Shown: positions 11,174 through 21,561 of the stretch, piece after piece
Numbering within the stretch: the stretch's first letter is position 1
Layout: the number at the start of each line of letters is the position of its first letter
Assembly: GCA_024741835.1 (NCBI GenBank)
Contig: JAENRP010000090.1
Span: forward strand, 31,415-95,414
Reading direction: 5' to 3'
DNA: 64,000 nt
DNA from: Diplocarpon mali
Taxonomy: Eukaryota > Ascomycota > Leotiomycetes > Helotiales > Drepanopezizaceae
The notes under the pieces: generated by a model
Told to the model about the DNA's origin: nothing
Databases searched by the model: none
Seen by the model: only the letters and a program-made list of their open reading frames with translations
Program-made: the position numbers and the translations under genes

Positions 11174-12534
11174 TGCGCCTGTTTCTTATAGTAGTGACTT
11201 TTATATCAAAGTTAAGAAGATTTGGTATCGCTGATTCTTACTTGAAGTGACTGGTCTCGCTTCGGTATTATAGCCATGTCCTATTAGGCGTTTGGTTTAT
11301 TACTATTTGATCATTAACCAAAGTTTTAAAATAATAGCGCAAAGGGACGGACACGGTCTGTAGAAGAGTAAACAATGCTCTGAAGTGGCTGGTCGCTGCT
11401 TGAGGCTGTGGATGCATCAATACCTTCGGGTCGATCGGATAAGCTTTGAGATAGGGGGGCGGTAACGCATTCGCTTAGCTAGGCGCTAGTCCTGGACCCC
11501 TCCAACACCATAACGCCTTTGCACTTCACCCGCCCAATAGCTGCATCCAATGATACGTACTTAGCAGGCCGTCGATATCAAATTCTCTACAAGCATGAAG
11601 CATCGAATAGAAGGTGTTGGACAAACCGATCCTCGCTCATGTTAGGTCGTACAACAGCTCTCTCAAACTCCAGACTCCACTCAGGCCCGGCAAAAAAAGA
11701 CGGGGTTGGGAGGGGGGGCGCCAGTCATCAAGAGAAGCGAGAAAAAAACAAATCAAACCAGCGACGACGACGACAGAAGCTGTCAAGCCTCGGAACCGCG
11801 ACTTTAAAACGAGTCGAATCGGTGCCCGGGTATATTTTAAAGTACTCAAGTAAGACCAGAGTCAGGTTCGCGGTTAGCGAGTTATCGGCACAAGGCTACC
11901 GGCACAAGAAATCCACCACGACCACCCGAGCAACCAGTGCCTTTTTAAAATAAAGGAACTCGATCGACGGCAGCTAAATTAGATACCGGGAGGAGAGCCG
12001 AGAGATGTAGCGGCGGTGTAGGAGAAAGATTCCGCCAGCTTTGGCCAAGGAGGCCGACCCGCTGAATTATGGCAAAGCCGCTTGAGCCCTCCGTACATCG
12101 AAATCTAGAAAACTGATACCCTTCTCCCTTCAGCCGCGTAGCAGGGCATTGACAAACCACAATATATGGACTTCTCACATTCCCGGAGATTTGAGATAAC
12201 TTCTCTTTCTCCTTCGCCTATCTCCCCCCACAAAGAGAGCCGTATATCTACACATCTTATCAAAGCCGATTCCTACCTCTCCTTCCACCTACCTTTCATC
12301 ACGCACGCCCGTGAACGCGAGATTCGCGCCGACGCAATACACACCACCGGGCGACGAGAGAGAGAGATTTCAGGTAGGGTATCATCCAATCCATTGCTTC
12401 TCCTTGGGTTTACACGTGCGTTAACACCAGACACCAGCACGCTGCACTAAAATCCATGCTGAGACGTGGCAGGAAGGGCCTACTATACATACATAAATAC
12501 ATGTACATAACTCCTTCGTGCAGCTCCCAGCTAC
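11174..12534. other. Intergenic, no supported gene
   Basis: Mixed composition, with an AT-rich part at 11180-11340. Plus-strand frames at 11519-11953 and 12166-12450 are low complexity, lack domains and have no splice partners. They are not called. Confidence 0.45.
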
Positions 12535-15314
12535 TCAATCATCCATCGGCTTATCTGTCAGGCTAACCCCTAGCCTCGCCCCGTCCTCACCCAGCGAGCT
12601 CCCGACACTATCCCTCTTACTCTGATCCATACTCATCCTCGCCAGAGATCGTCGAGCTGCGAAGCGGCTTGTCGCAGAAGCTGCGCTTACCCTACTGAGA
12701 GAATTATGTTTCTCTGGTGCAAGGCTGTCAAGGCTCTCCTCAACACCAGCAACATGCGTCGCGGTAGCTGGTGATTCTGAGCCATTGGTTATAGGCTTGA
12801 GGGGCGAGTCCGGTGTGCCGTTTGTGGTTTCGGGGACGACAGGCGCGGCTTCGCCGGGGACCTCGAGACTTGATCTTGCTCCTGGAGTGGCGCGAGAAGT
12901 GCGGACGTGGTCGGTAGTCGCGGTAGGAGAGGCCGCCGCTATTGGGAATCGAGTTTCCGGGCCACCAGAGCTGCGATCTCTGCGGTGGCCCCGGGGCGAG
13001 GGGGCAGGCGATCTGTCACGACCGCGGGAGGAGCCACCACCTGCTGCGATGATGGCACGGGCGCGGGCCTCCATGTTGGCTTTGCGGTTGGATTCGTCGG
13101 TGATGGCGCTGGTGGAGCGGGGCCGGGTGTCGATGCTGATGCTACTATGGGAGAGGGAGGAGGCGCGCTTGAGCTCTGAGAAGATGGCGTCTTTGTGGGC
13201 AAAGAGGTCACGAATTAGGCGGTAGGAGTACTTCTCCTCCATCGTCATGGAGGTTTCTGTCCGGGGGCGGAGGATGCAGGGCGCAAGGGCGGTAGCCAGA
13301 GCTGAAATGTAGGTCTCGTCGGCTGATGTGAGCTCGATTAGGCGGGTGAAATGGGTCATTAGGGCATCCAGCGTTGCAATGTTTGCCAGACGAAGCTGGC
13401 TGAGAGTATTTTGGAGAACGGAAATGCGAGCCGAGTCAGTGGACTCCGATGCTGGCGTAGAATAGATGGTTTTCATAATTTCGTAAACGTGACAAGAGAC
13501 CAAGGAGTCTGCACGGTTAGTCGGGCTCTCAAGATTAAACAGGTGGAAGGGATGCATTACCTGGAAGTTCAAGGAGATACAACTTGAGAACGCTCGCAAT
13601 GATGGGAATGTCATAAGGCTCCAGGGCATCCATGGCAAACGGTTTGCCGGTGTTGAGAGCCAGTCGAATTCGGTGAGTCTGGTGCAGGGGGACCTCGACT
13701 AACCAGACACTGCGTCTGGCTTCGTCGCCTTCCAGATCTGGATATCTATTGTCGAGGAATGTGAGGATGGTGGTGATGAGAGCTGGGACCCTCTTGCGAT
13801 CGGCTCTGGCACGGGCTTCGAGATCCACCCCGAAGGTCTGCTCGTCGGCCGAGTTGTAGTAATTCTCATAGACCACAACCTTGGGGACGAAGCCTCCAGT
13901 GCGATAGTTTTCCAGTAGGTACCGGAGATCTCCGAGAGGCTGGACCGTCTCTTGGTAGAGCATCATATTGTCAACCGTCGACTGCAGACTCGGAATAACA
14001 TTGCTGATGGTGCCGGAGAAATCCAAGATGATGGTCTTGATCGCCTTTAGTCTGTCCAACTCGCACCTTTCCAGGTACCGCAGATGCTCGATGATAGCCT
14101 CTTCCAGTTGGCACCGAAGCAGGTCTAGCTTCCTCACCCCGGCCTTGTATCTCTCATCCGCCTCCGCAGCTTCTCTCCGGAGCTTGTCACCAGGAGTCTC
14201 GTTGGGATTCTGGTTGTTCAGCGGGTTCCATCCGGCCAGGTACTCGGTGACAGTCCCTACGACGGGAGACTCTGCGTAATCCGAGCCGGATGCGATTGAG
14301 AATGTGCGGCTAACGGGTGTCTTTCTCTCGGGGATACCAGTCCACCGGAAGGCCTTGGGCTTCCACTGGTAGTTCATCTTGGAGCTGTTGGCAAAAATGC
14401 TCCCCACATTTCCAACCAGGCGCAGGAAGCCATTTGAGATCAGGTCTTGGCCGATTCTTTCGGCATGGCTCACACTGGTGGCACCCATGTTCTGTTGCAG
14501 ATATTCCACAATGTCCGCTCCACTAGTGGTATTCTGATACGTGCCCAGGATTGGAACTTTGGTCTCGCCCAGCTTGACTGTCTGCAGCATGTGCGACAGG
14601 ATCTTCTTGACGTGCTCGGGTTGGTAGAACTCATCACCGATCTCGATTGGCTCATCCTCCTCCTCCTGGTTATCCTCCACCTTGATCTCCGGAATCTTGG
14701 GCTTCGGGCTCATCTCGGGGTCCTGGAACGCCAGCTTATTCTCCTCTTCGATGTCCTCCACCAGCCGACACTTGTTGAAGTAGTGGCTGCGCAGCTTCTT
14801 AACCGTCTCGGCCTGCTTGTCGTGAAGCTTCAGCCGTGCTTGCAGGTCGTCCTGGGAGTTCTGGATCCGGGATTCGTGGGCGTCGCACCATCTGGTGAAG
14901 GGTAACACGACAAGATCTCGGATACTCTGAGCAATCTTGCGATGGTTTTTGGCAGCCTCCTCCATCTCCGTCCGCACTCCATCATACGCCTGCACACGTC
15001 AGCATCATCCTCTCCGTAGCACTGCCCTTGCCCACCTTCTTGACGCTTGCCCCGTCGTCTTTGGAGAATCCACCTGGTATCCTGTCTGTAGCCGCCCCAA
15101 TCTCCCCCAGCTTCATCCCGTACAAGTCTTCAGCCTCTGCCCGCATCTTCGCAATCGTGAGCATCTGCTGGTTCTCTTGCACGCCCTGCTGCAGCTTGCC
15201 AAAGAGAACACCGAGTCCTGTTCTTCAGTCAGTGATTGCCGGCGGGCATTCCTTCTTTCTCTGCTCACCTCCGGCATAGTCCCCAGACCAGAAAGAATCC
15301 GCGAAGCCTGGCAT
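12535..15314 (-). CDS. F-BAR / DEP / RhoGAP protein, Rgd2/Rga8 type
   Basis: Four exons, 15314-15269, 15217-15036, 14989-13561 and 13508-12535, give 876 aa. The start MPGFADSFWSGDYAGGLGVL is a typical FCH opening, followed by a helical F-BAR half with YGMKLGEIG and QLEEAII-type heptads. A DEP domain (about residues 213-295, TSGADIVEYLQQNMGATS) interrupts the F-BAR, as in yeast Rgd2. The second F-BAR half and a RhoGAP-like domain (about 455-650) follow, with YDIPIIASVLKLYLLELPDS and NLxTL-like LANIATLDALMTHFTRL. The tail is Ser/Arg/Pro-rich and probably phosphorylated. The family bends or binds membranes and controls Rho/Cdc42 at growth sites. The usual arginine-finger segment reads VWLVEVPL, so the catalytic Arg appears to be missing. 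It is divergent from the dipeptidase gene. Confidence 0.9.
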
Positions 15315-16174
15315 GATGAGGTACTCCGCGCACTCAATTTGTGTTGCTATGGGTTACCGAGCGCGAGACTCTCGTACACTTCCTATAGTCTTGATGGCGG
15401 TGGCAGTCTGCAAACGAGCGACTGGTGTTTGGTGGTTCGGTGCTGGTGGTCGTGATTCGATAAGGAGTACGAGAATGCTTCTCTAACGCCCGTTCAGCTA
15501 AATCCCTGCTACGCGGGAGCGTCGTCGGGGGGCTCGTATTACCGTTCCGGGGGTTCGTTAATCTACAGCCGTCGTGAGGATGTCGTTACGCGCGAGGAGA
15601 ACTGCAAGCGATGCGAAGGAGGAAAAGAGAGGTGAGGAGGCGATGGATGAGGCGTGAGGCGTGAGGCATGAGGCGTGAGACGTGAAGCGTGAGGCATGAA
15701 ATCCTCCGTTGGTAGCAAGGAACTCCAAATGAAGCCTTACCTAAGGGACCTAAAGAGTAGATCCCTGTCGGCCGAAGCAGGGTAGCGGGTCATGGGCCTC
15801 GAGTCATGTGACCAGACAGGTCTTGGCACAGAAAATGGGATGACAAAGCATGGGGATCCCAACGACCTCATGCTTCTCGGTGTTTTCTTACATGTGGATG
15901 CTCGACATTCGCAACCGCACAGCAGCTCCAGACTGGCAGACTGGAGAAATCTGGCCCTTAGCTGTCGAACAGTCTTCTCGGATCTTTGTTTACTTTGCTG
16001 CTGCTGCTAAATAAGCGATTCTCTGACCTCGGCTTCTTTTCTGGCCTCATGCGCGCTAGGCTGATTCGGTCAAGTCGCGGATTGTTATATATTAATCCTC
16101 ACCTCGTCAACCTCAAACCTCGTTTGATGAGCATCCAGAATTATTGCCGGCATTGATATCTGCATCACTCCGTA
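15315..16174. promoter_or_regulatory. Divergent intergenic region, RhoGAP / dipeptidase
   Basis: 860 bp separates two divergent start codons, so both promoters must lie here. The only distinct structure is the 7-bp tandem repeat listed separately. No clear TATA box is seen. Confidence 0.45.
15648..15699. repeat. Tandem TGAGGCG-like 7-mers
   Basis: About seven tandem copies of TGAGGCG with G/A variants (TGAGGCA, TGAGACG, TGAAGCG), in the divergent promoter region of the RhoGAP and dipeptidase genes. Confidence 0.8.
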
Positions 16175-17720
16175 ATGCCAGGTTCGGAGAAAGGATATCT
16201 TCTGTGTGGAGGTACTTCTATACCAGATCAATGCGATGAAAGTGTCAACCAGAAGAGAACCCCCCGCCACGACCTTGGGCCCTTGATACTCGGTATCGGC
16301 GTGACCCTCAGTCTGGCCATCATTTTCTTCGCTCCAGCCAGCAAGAATGCTCTTGCAGGGCTTTCATCTATCACCAAGCCAGGGCCAAGAACACTGGCCG
16401 AGCGAGTTGACCGCATACTGGAGGCCACCCCACTCATTGGTACCTTTCACATCAAGCCCTCCGCTAATCTAGACTTGCGCTGATACTGTATATAGATGGC
16501 CACAATGATCTCGCAATCTTGATCCGATTTCTGTACAACAATCACATTTACAACGCGAACTTCACCACCCCGTTCGAAGAGGGTGGGCTCGCCCAGCATG
16601 TCGACATTCCCCGGTTGAGGGCTGGAAAGAATGGCGGTGCATTCTGGAGCGCCTTTGTTCCCTGCCCCAAGGGCGCAGCAGACTTTTCAGACGCCAACTA
16701 CGCAGACTGTACGTGTCCAGTGATCTCTTTCCTTCTCGTTTGAGATCACGTGAGGGACAAAACTCCGAGCTGACTCCCACAGCCGTCGCCTTCACCTATA
16801 CCCAAATCGACATGCTCACGCGCCTCAGAGCCCTCTACCCAGCTGTATTCTCTGCTCCAGGAACATCCCACACCGCACTCTCCTCATACAAGTCCGGCCT
16901 CCTGATCTCTCCCTTGGGCATAGAAGGCTTGCACCAGATCGGTAACACGCCCTCCAACCTACGGCATTACCACGCCCTGGGCGCGCGCTACGCAACTCTC
17001 ACGCACAACTGCCACAATATCTACGCCGATGCCGCTCTGCTTGAGCTGCCATCGGGGGGGCTTGAAGTTGCCCCCCCGAAATGGGGAGGCGTGTCCGCCG
17101 CCGGGCGAGAACTGGTCGCGGAGATGAACCGACTGGGGATGATCGTAGACCTGGCGCACGTCAGCCATGGCACAATGCGCGACGTTCTCGGTGCGAAGGA
17201 GGGGTGGGGGGGGAGCCAAGCGCCGGTCATCTTCAGCCACTCCTCCGCCTACACGATCTGTCCCCACCCGCGCAACGTCCCCGACGACGTGCTGCATCTC
17301 ATGAGGGCGAACGGGGGCGTCGTGATGGTGAATTTCTCTCCGGACTTCGTGTCCTGCGTCGCCAGCTCCGATCCCAGCTCCTCTAGTCTCCCGTCTTTCT
17401 ACCCGCAGAACAGCACCCTGGAGCATGTGGTGACGCATATTCTACACATCGGAAACCTGATAGGCTTCGACCACGTGGGTCTCGGAAGCGACTTCGATGG
17501 GATAGAGAGCACACCGAGGGGATTGGAGGATGTGAGTAAGTTCCCAGGCTTGGTCGCTGAGCTTCTCAGGAGCGGGGTCAGTGATGAGGATGCGGGCAAG
17601 GTGGTCGGGGGGAACATCTTGAGGGTCTGGGCTGAGGTGGAGAGGGTCGCTGCGCGATTACAGAAGAGTGGTGTGAGGGCACTGGAGGATTCCTTACCGA
17701 ATTTGCGCCGGGCTGTCTAG
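16175..17720 (+). CDS. Membrane-anchored M19 dipeptidase (renal dipeptidase family)
   Basis: Three exons, 16175-16439, 16496-16708 and 16783-17720, encode 471 aa. A single hydrophobic segment at residues 34-53 (LGPLILGIGVTLSLAIIFFA) after a short cytoplasmic tail predicts a type II membrane protein. The M19 metallopeptidase fold follows: DGHND at 89-93 (first zinc ligands), GIEGLHQIGN (bridging Glu), YATLTHNCHN, VDLAHVSHGTM (His ligand), FSHSSAYTICPHPRNVPDD (His ligand plus substrate-binding Arg) and GSDFDGI (Asp). All expected binuclear-zinc ligands are present. The family hydrolyses dipeptides with an L-residue at the N-terminus, including Cys-Gly from glutathione breakdown. Vacuolar or cell-surface localisation is inferred from the anchor. 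In some fungi M19 enzymes act in epipolythiodioxopiperazine clusters; no cluster genes lie nearby. Confidence 0.93.
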
Positions 17721-19074
17721 CATGGGCATATTGCGGATCTTACGCATCAGTGTGCTTATTACGTCAAGGAAAATCCCTAGCTGTATACTATGGTAAAGCG
17801 GGTATCTTCCGCCTCCTATTCTCTACTACGAAACCGCTTGTTACCCTCGCATGCCAATCACGGTCTTAAAAAGTCCGAAGAACTTCATAGCTACTCCACT
17901 AGCATATGTCCAAGAAGGATCATACGGTATTTTGTCACTTATCTCAACCAAGTAATATTATAAAAGATTCAAATTCGAACCTTCCTTCCCCCTCACAGTC
18001 CCCCACAATCCAACTAAGCTTTACAAATACTAAACCCAATCTCGATCTGTGCATCGCCTCACGCATCGTTGTCAATCTTCAGACTTCTACAATAGAGAGC
18101 CCTGCTCGTGCTCACTTGATGAGTTGAATACCGCTCACGCGTTCTTATCCGTTCGGATCTCGTGGCGGGAAGGGCTTTGGAATCTGAAATATGAATATGA
18201 ATATGACTATGAGAAGCTTCATGGCCGAGGAAATACGGCTGCTAGGGTTGGATTCGACGTCTATCTTCAAAAAATGTTTTGCTATCTCGGGTACTGTACC
18301 AGCGCATGATTGCCGGCACGTTCGGAGAATATCACGTCGCAGACAGAAGCGGATTCGAGCAGTTCTCCGTTTGTATTTCTAGTTGCAGCTGCAAATCGCG
18401 CTCTGATAGAGGCGCTCTGAACGAGCCGGCCCTGAGAGGACTCTCATATGTTAATCTTGTAACAGTCCACATACCCAGTCTGGGATTCCTGTACTTTCCT
18501 GCCTAGCGGTTCCATCGCCCTGGTCCGATAGCACGGCGTTCTGCTCCAAGATATGCACTAGATGATCAGTGCCTGTGAGAAATTCTGAAATCTTATAGGT
18601 TTGTGGCCCACGAGGACCAGTCATTGCCTGCGCGGGTCAGCGTAGTGCTATCGCTGAGAATCACTCGCTGACCCTGGCGTTGGGCATTTTTGGATACTCG
18701 GATTGCGTCTTCCTTTTCCCTTTCGGCATTTTGCAAGCCCTTTCTTCCATCATCTTTCTCTCTTTTATACCACTATAGTTCTGACCAAGTAGCCTCGGCT
18801 ACACCACTGCAGAGGTGATAGCCAATCTCACCACTGACTTGCGGAAATAGCTTAGATCACTATGTCATACACCTTCCTAAGCAGCCGCGGAAGATGTATA
18901 AGAACGGCTACTCATCCACGGTACGAGTAAGAATTGTCTGGTGGAATGGTTTTACTTGGTATTGAATCCCTAGCTTAGCTCGTCTGCGTCCTCCTAGGGA
19001 GGTCTCAAGAGCGCGCCTTTCTAGACGTAAATTAACACTACTAATACTACGACTGATATCCTAGTCCAACATAC
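17721..19074. other. Intergenic, no supported gene
   Basis: A convergent interval between the dipeptidase and the 828-aa protein. Only short frames without motifs are present. Confidence 0.5.
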
Positions 19075-21561
19075 TCAAAGACGACGAGGAGTACCATCTG
19101 CCAAACCTGCACCAAAACCTTCGATGTAGGCGATCCGGTCCTCTGCGCTCATATCCATACCCTCGCATTGAAGCTCAGGGCGGCGATTGGGGAGGTTGCG
19201 TCGGCCAGCCAGCTCTCCTTGGTTCCAGCCGCGGATCCAAGCTTGGGTGGGGAAGAAGCCTGGGGCCGTGTGATTGTGAGGTGGAATTGGAAGAAGAGCT
19301 GGTGCTGTGATGGGTACATTTGACACTAGACTGGCGTTGTGAGATGAAGCTCTGTTAGTATGGTCGACTGCAACTGGAGGAGCTGGGAGAACGGATACAA
19401 GTCTCGGGACACGTTCTACAACATCTTGAGCCGGAATAACAACTGGCGTGGGAGTGAAAGCATCTGACAGAACGCTACTACTCGTGTTGTTAAGATTGGT
19501 CTGAGGAGTAGTTGGTGTGATTTCAAGACTGGGGGCCAAATGCTGGACGACTTGAGCTTCAGAGGGGTCTGGTGAAGTTTTGTGTTCATTGTCTGACTCT
19601 TGACCGGCGTGGTCTTCCGCATTTTTGTCATGATCGTCGCCAGGCTCTTCCGCATCAGGATCGTCCATAAAAGTATCAGAATCCTGTGTTAAAACGCGTG
19701 CGACTTCTCTCTCACGTGTTGCCTTCCGCTCTGAGTGTTTGTGTTCCTCAACCGCCTCTTTCATCTCTTTTTCAATAAGAGTCTGCATGCTTTGACGGCC
19801 ACTCGTATAGCCTTCGGTCCATTCTATCCCAAGTTGCAAAGAGAATCGTGCAGGGGCATCAGGGATCGCACTTTGGGCTCCAGGGCCACTGAAACTCTCT
19901 CGGGCTTCTTGGAGACCTTGTTCGAATGCCGAAGATTCCTTTGCATTGGATATTCGACCTCGGTTCCGATGTTCTGGGTAGATGAATCGGTGCACAGGGC
20001 GTTTGGGTGGCTTCTCGACCTCCTCTTCATCCTCCCCATCGCCTTCGAAGTCTGCAGCGGTGTATATTTGCCAATTATCCGCATCTCTAGATCCCATGCT
20101 TCTTCCAGATCCACCCATACCTCCTCCAGAGCGAGGTGTAAAGTCTCTACTGGCTCCACCTCTGCCCATGAAGTTTGCTGGAGCTCTTGAAGTAGCATCT
20201 AATCGCCCACGGGCATTTCCTTGGTTCCAGCCCAGATCAAACAAGTCCCATGACTCATTAAGCAGAAATCTGGTCCGTGGTGGGGGACCAGGAATTTCGT
20301 TGGCCATCCCATGAACCAGACCCAGATTATAACCTTCCATATACAGATCTCCTTCCGTAGTTCCTGCTGGGGCTCCTTTAGGGGGGCTGAATACAGGCGA
20401 CTGTGTTGCTGCAACTTGATTCTCACCACCTTGGTTTCCTCTGCCCCAGTCTCTTCTACGGCGCCCTCCTCTGCGGCGGTGTTCTCTACTGCGCTCTCCT
20501 TGGCTGCGGTTTGCTCCTGCAACGATACGCGTACGGGCCGAAAATGAGCTTGAAGTATTGCCCGTAACAGGGCCCTCGATGCTACCTGGGAGGCTTTCGC
20601 GTCGTTCGAGGATACCAGTTTGCTCTCCTGGTCTTCCTGCTGATCCTTCCGGGGTTGAATATTGGTTCTTTCCAATGCGGCCAATGTTGGAACTTAACGC
20701 GGCATTTTTCGTAGTCGCCGAGCTGCCAAGTGGCCGAACGACAGTGCTGGCTGCTGCTCCACCTCCAGGTTCTCGCATAGAGTCAGTAAAAGTTGCAGTC
20801 TCGTAGAAGTATTCTAGACCACTAAATGAAACCTTTTCCTTTCTTTTTCTATCATTCTCGGACGCGGTCGTCTTCTTGGACGCGGATTTCTTCTTATTAG
20901 CCTTTCCATTCAACAGACTGACGATTCCAGATGCTGAGACCCGAGCGCCGTCTAGTAGCGAGCGGGCCTCCCTCTTGCTGTAAGTCTTCTCCTGATCAGC
21001 AAGACGCTCCAAGAATGCTTTGTCTTGTTGTTCCCGGTTACGGTCAAATAGCCTGCCTCGTGCTTCAGACTTTTTTGGACGCCCGTCTGATACTTGTTTA
21101 CCGGCCGCAGCTCTCAAGGCTTTGAATGCTTCATGTTCGTGGGCTGCAAGCTGAATCAACTTCTTTTTGGGTACAGTTGCGTCGCCTTTCTCATCTCTGG
21201 TTTGTACCGATTTAAGTGCGAGATGGTCTTCCACAAAGATGGTCAATCGAGGGATCGTAATACCATAGTTTGGTCGGACCCGTCTTAGCTCCCATTCCTG
21301 TGCGTGAACACGGAATTGCCCATCATCGTGCTTTCGAGCGACGGCTTGCTCTTCCTTTGCCTCTCTCTCCTTTTTTTCCTCTTCAGTCTCTTCTTCCCGA
21401 GCGACTACAGCTTCTACTTCTGCTGTTCCATGTGATTGCTCTTCCTCCAAACCTGCTGGCATGAGGGTATCGCTGTCGGTGAGCTCTTTGTTGTCATTGA
21501 GGGTCTCATCATACTCGTGGGTCTCCTTCAAGCGTTTCGAAGGAGGTGGTTGATCTGCCAT
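19075..21561 (-). CDS. 828-aa intronless protein with G-x3-G-x3-G motifs
   Basis: An uninterrupted frame of 828 codons plus stop. The first ATG is at 21561 (MADQPPPSKRLKETHEYD). The N-terminus is acidic and Glu/Lys-rich with a short basic stretch (PSKRLK) that may be a nuclear signal. A conserved-looking patch follows (EWELRRVRPNYGITIPRLTI). The middle is rich in Lys, Ser, Gly and Arg. The second half contains at least six degenerate aromatic-x2-G-aromatic motifs: YMEGYNLGLVHG (about residue 409), FDLGWNQGNARGR (443), FEQGLQEA (545), WTEGYTSGR (580), WIRGWNQGELAGR (777) and YIEGFGAGLADG (814). Several are strict G-x3-G-x3-G. No known domain is recognised. The pattern could mediate helix packing or self-association. 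Confidence 0.75.
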   Translation of the reverse strand: MADQPPPSKRLKETHEYDETLNDNKELTDSDTLMPAGLEEEQSHGTAEVEAVVAREEETEEEKKEREAKEEQAVARKHDDGQFRVHAQEWELRRVRPNYGITIPRLTIFVEDHLALKSVQTRDEKGDATVPKKKLIQLAAHEHEAFKALRAAAGKQVSDGRPKKSEARGRLFDRNREQQDKAFLERLADQEKTYSKREARSLLDGARVSASGIVSLLNGKANKKKSASKKTTASENDRKRKEKVSFSGLEYFYETATFTDSMREPGGGAAASTVVRPLGSSATTKNAALSSNIGRIGKNQYSTPEGSAGRPGEQTGILERRESLPGSIEGPVTGNTSSSFSARTRIVAGANRSQGERSREHRRRGGRRRRDWGRGNQGGENQVAATQSPVFSPPKGAPAGTTEGDLYMEGYNLGLVHGMANEIPGPPPRTRFLLNESWDLFDLGWNQGNARGRLDATSRAPANFMGRGGASRDFTPRSGGGMGGSGRSMGSRDADNWQIYTAADFEGDGEDEEEVEKPPKRPVHRFIYPEHRNRGRISNAKESSAFEQGLQEARESFSGPGAQSAIPDAPARFSLQLGIEWTEGYTSGRQSMQTLIEKEMKEAVEEHKHSERKATREREVARVLTQDSDTFMDDPDAEEPGDDHDKNAEDHAGQESDNEHKTSPDPSEAQVVQHLAPSLEITPTTPQTNLNNTSSSVLSDAFTPTPVVIPAQDVVERVPRLVSVLPAPPVAVDHTNRASSHNASLVSNVPITAPALLPIPPHNHTAPGFFPTQAWIRGWNQGELAGRRNLPNRRPELQCEGMDMSAEDRIAYIEGFGAGLADGTPRRL

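Noticed and set aside
12785..13225. Plus-strand frames antisense to the RhoGAP tail
   Set aside because: They lie inside the GC-rich last exon of a well-supported minus-strand gene.
14447..14905. 152-codon plus-strand frame antisense to the RhoGAP gene
   Set aside because: Leu/Val-rich readout of the opposite strand of helical coding sequence; no independent evidence.
16175..17720. Dipeptidase as part of a thiodioxopiperazine-type cluster
   Set aside because: No NRPS, glutathione transferase, methyltransferase, P450 or transporter gene lies nearby, and the N-terminal membrane anchor fits a general peptidase.
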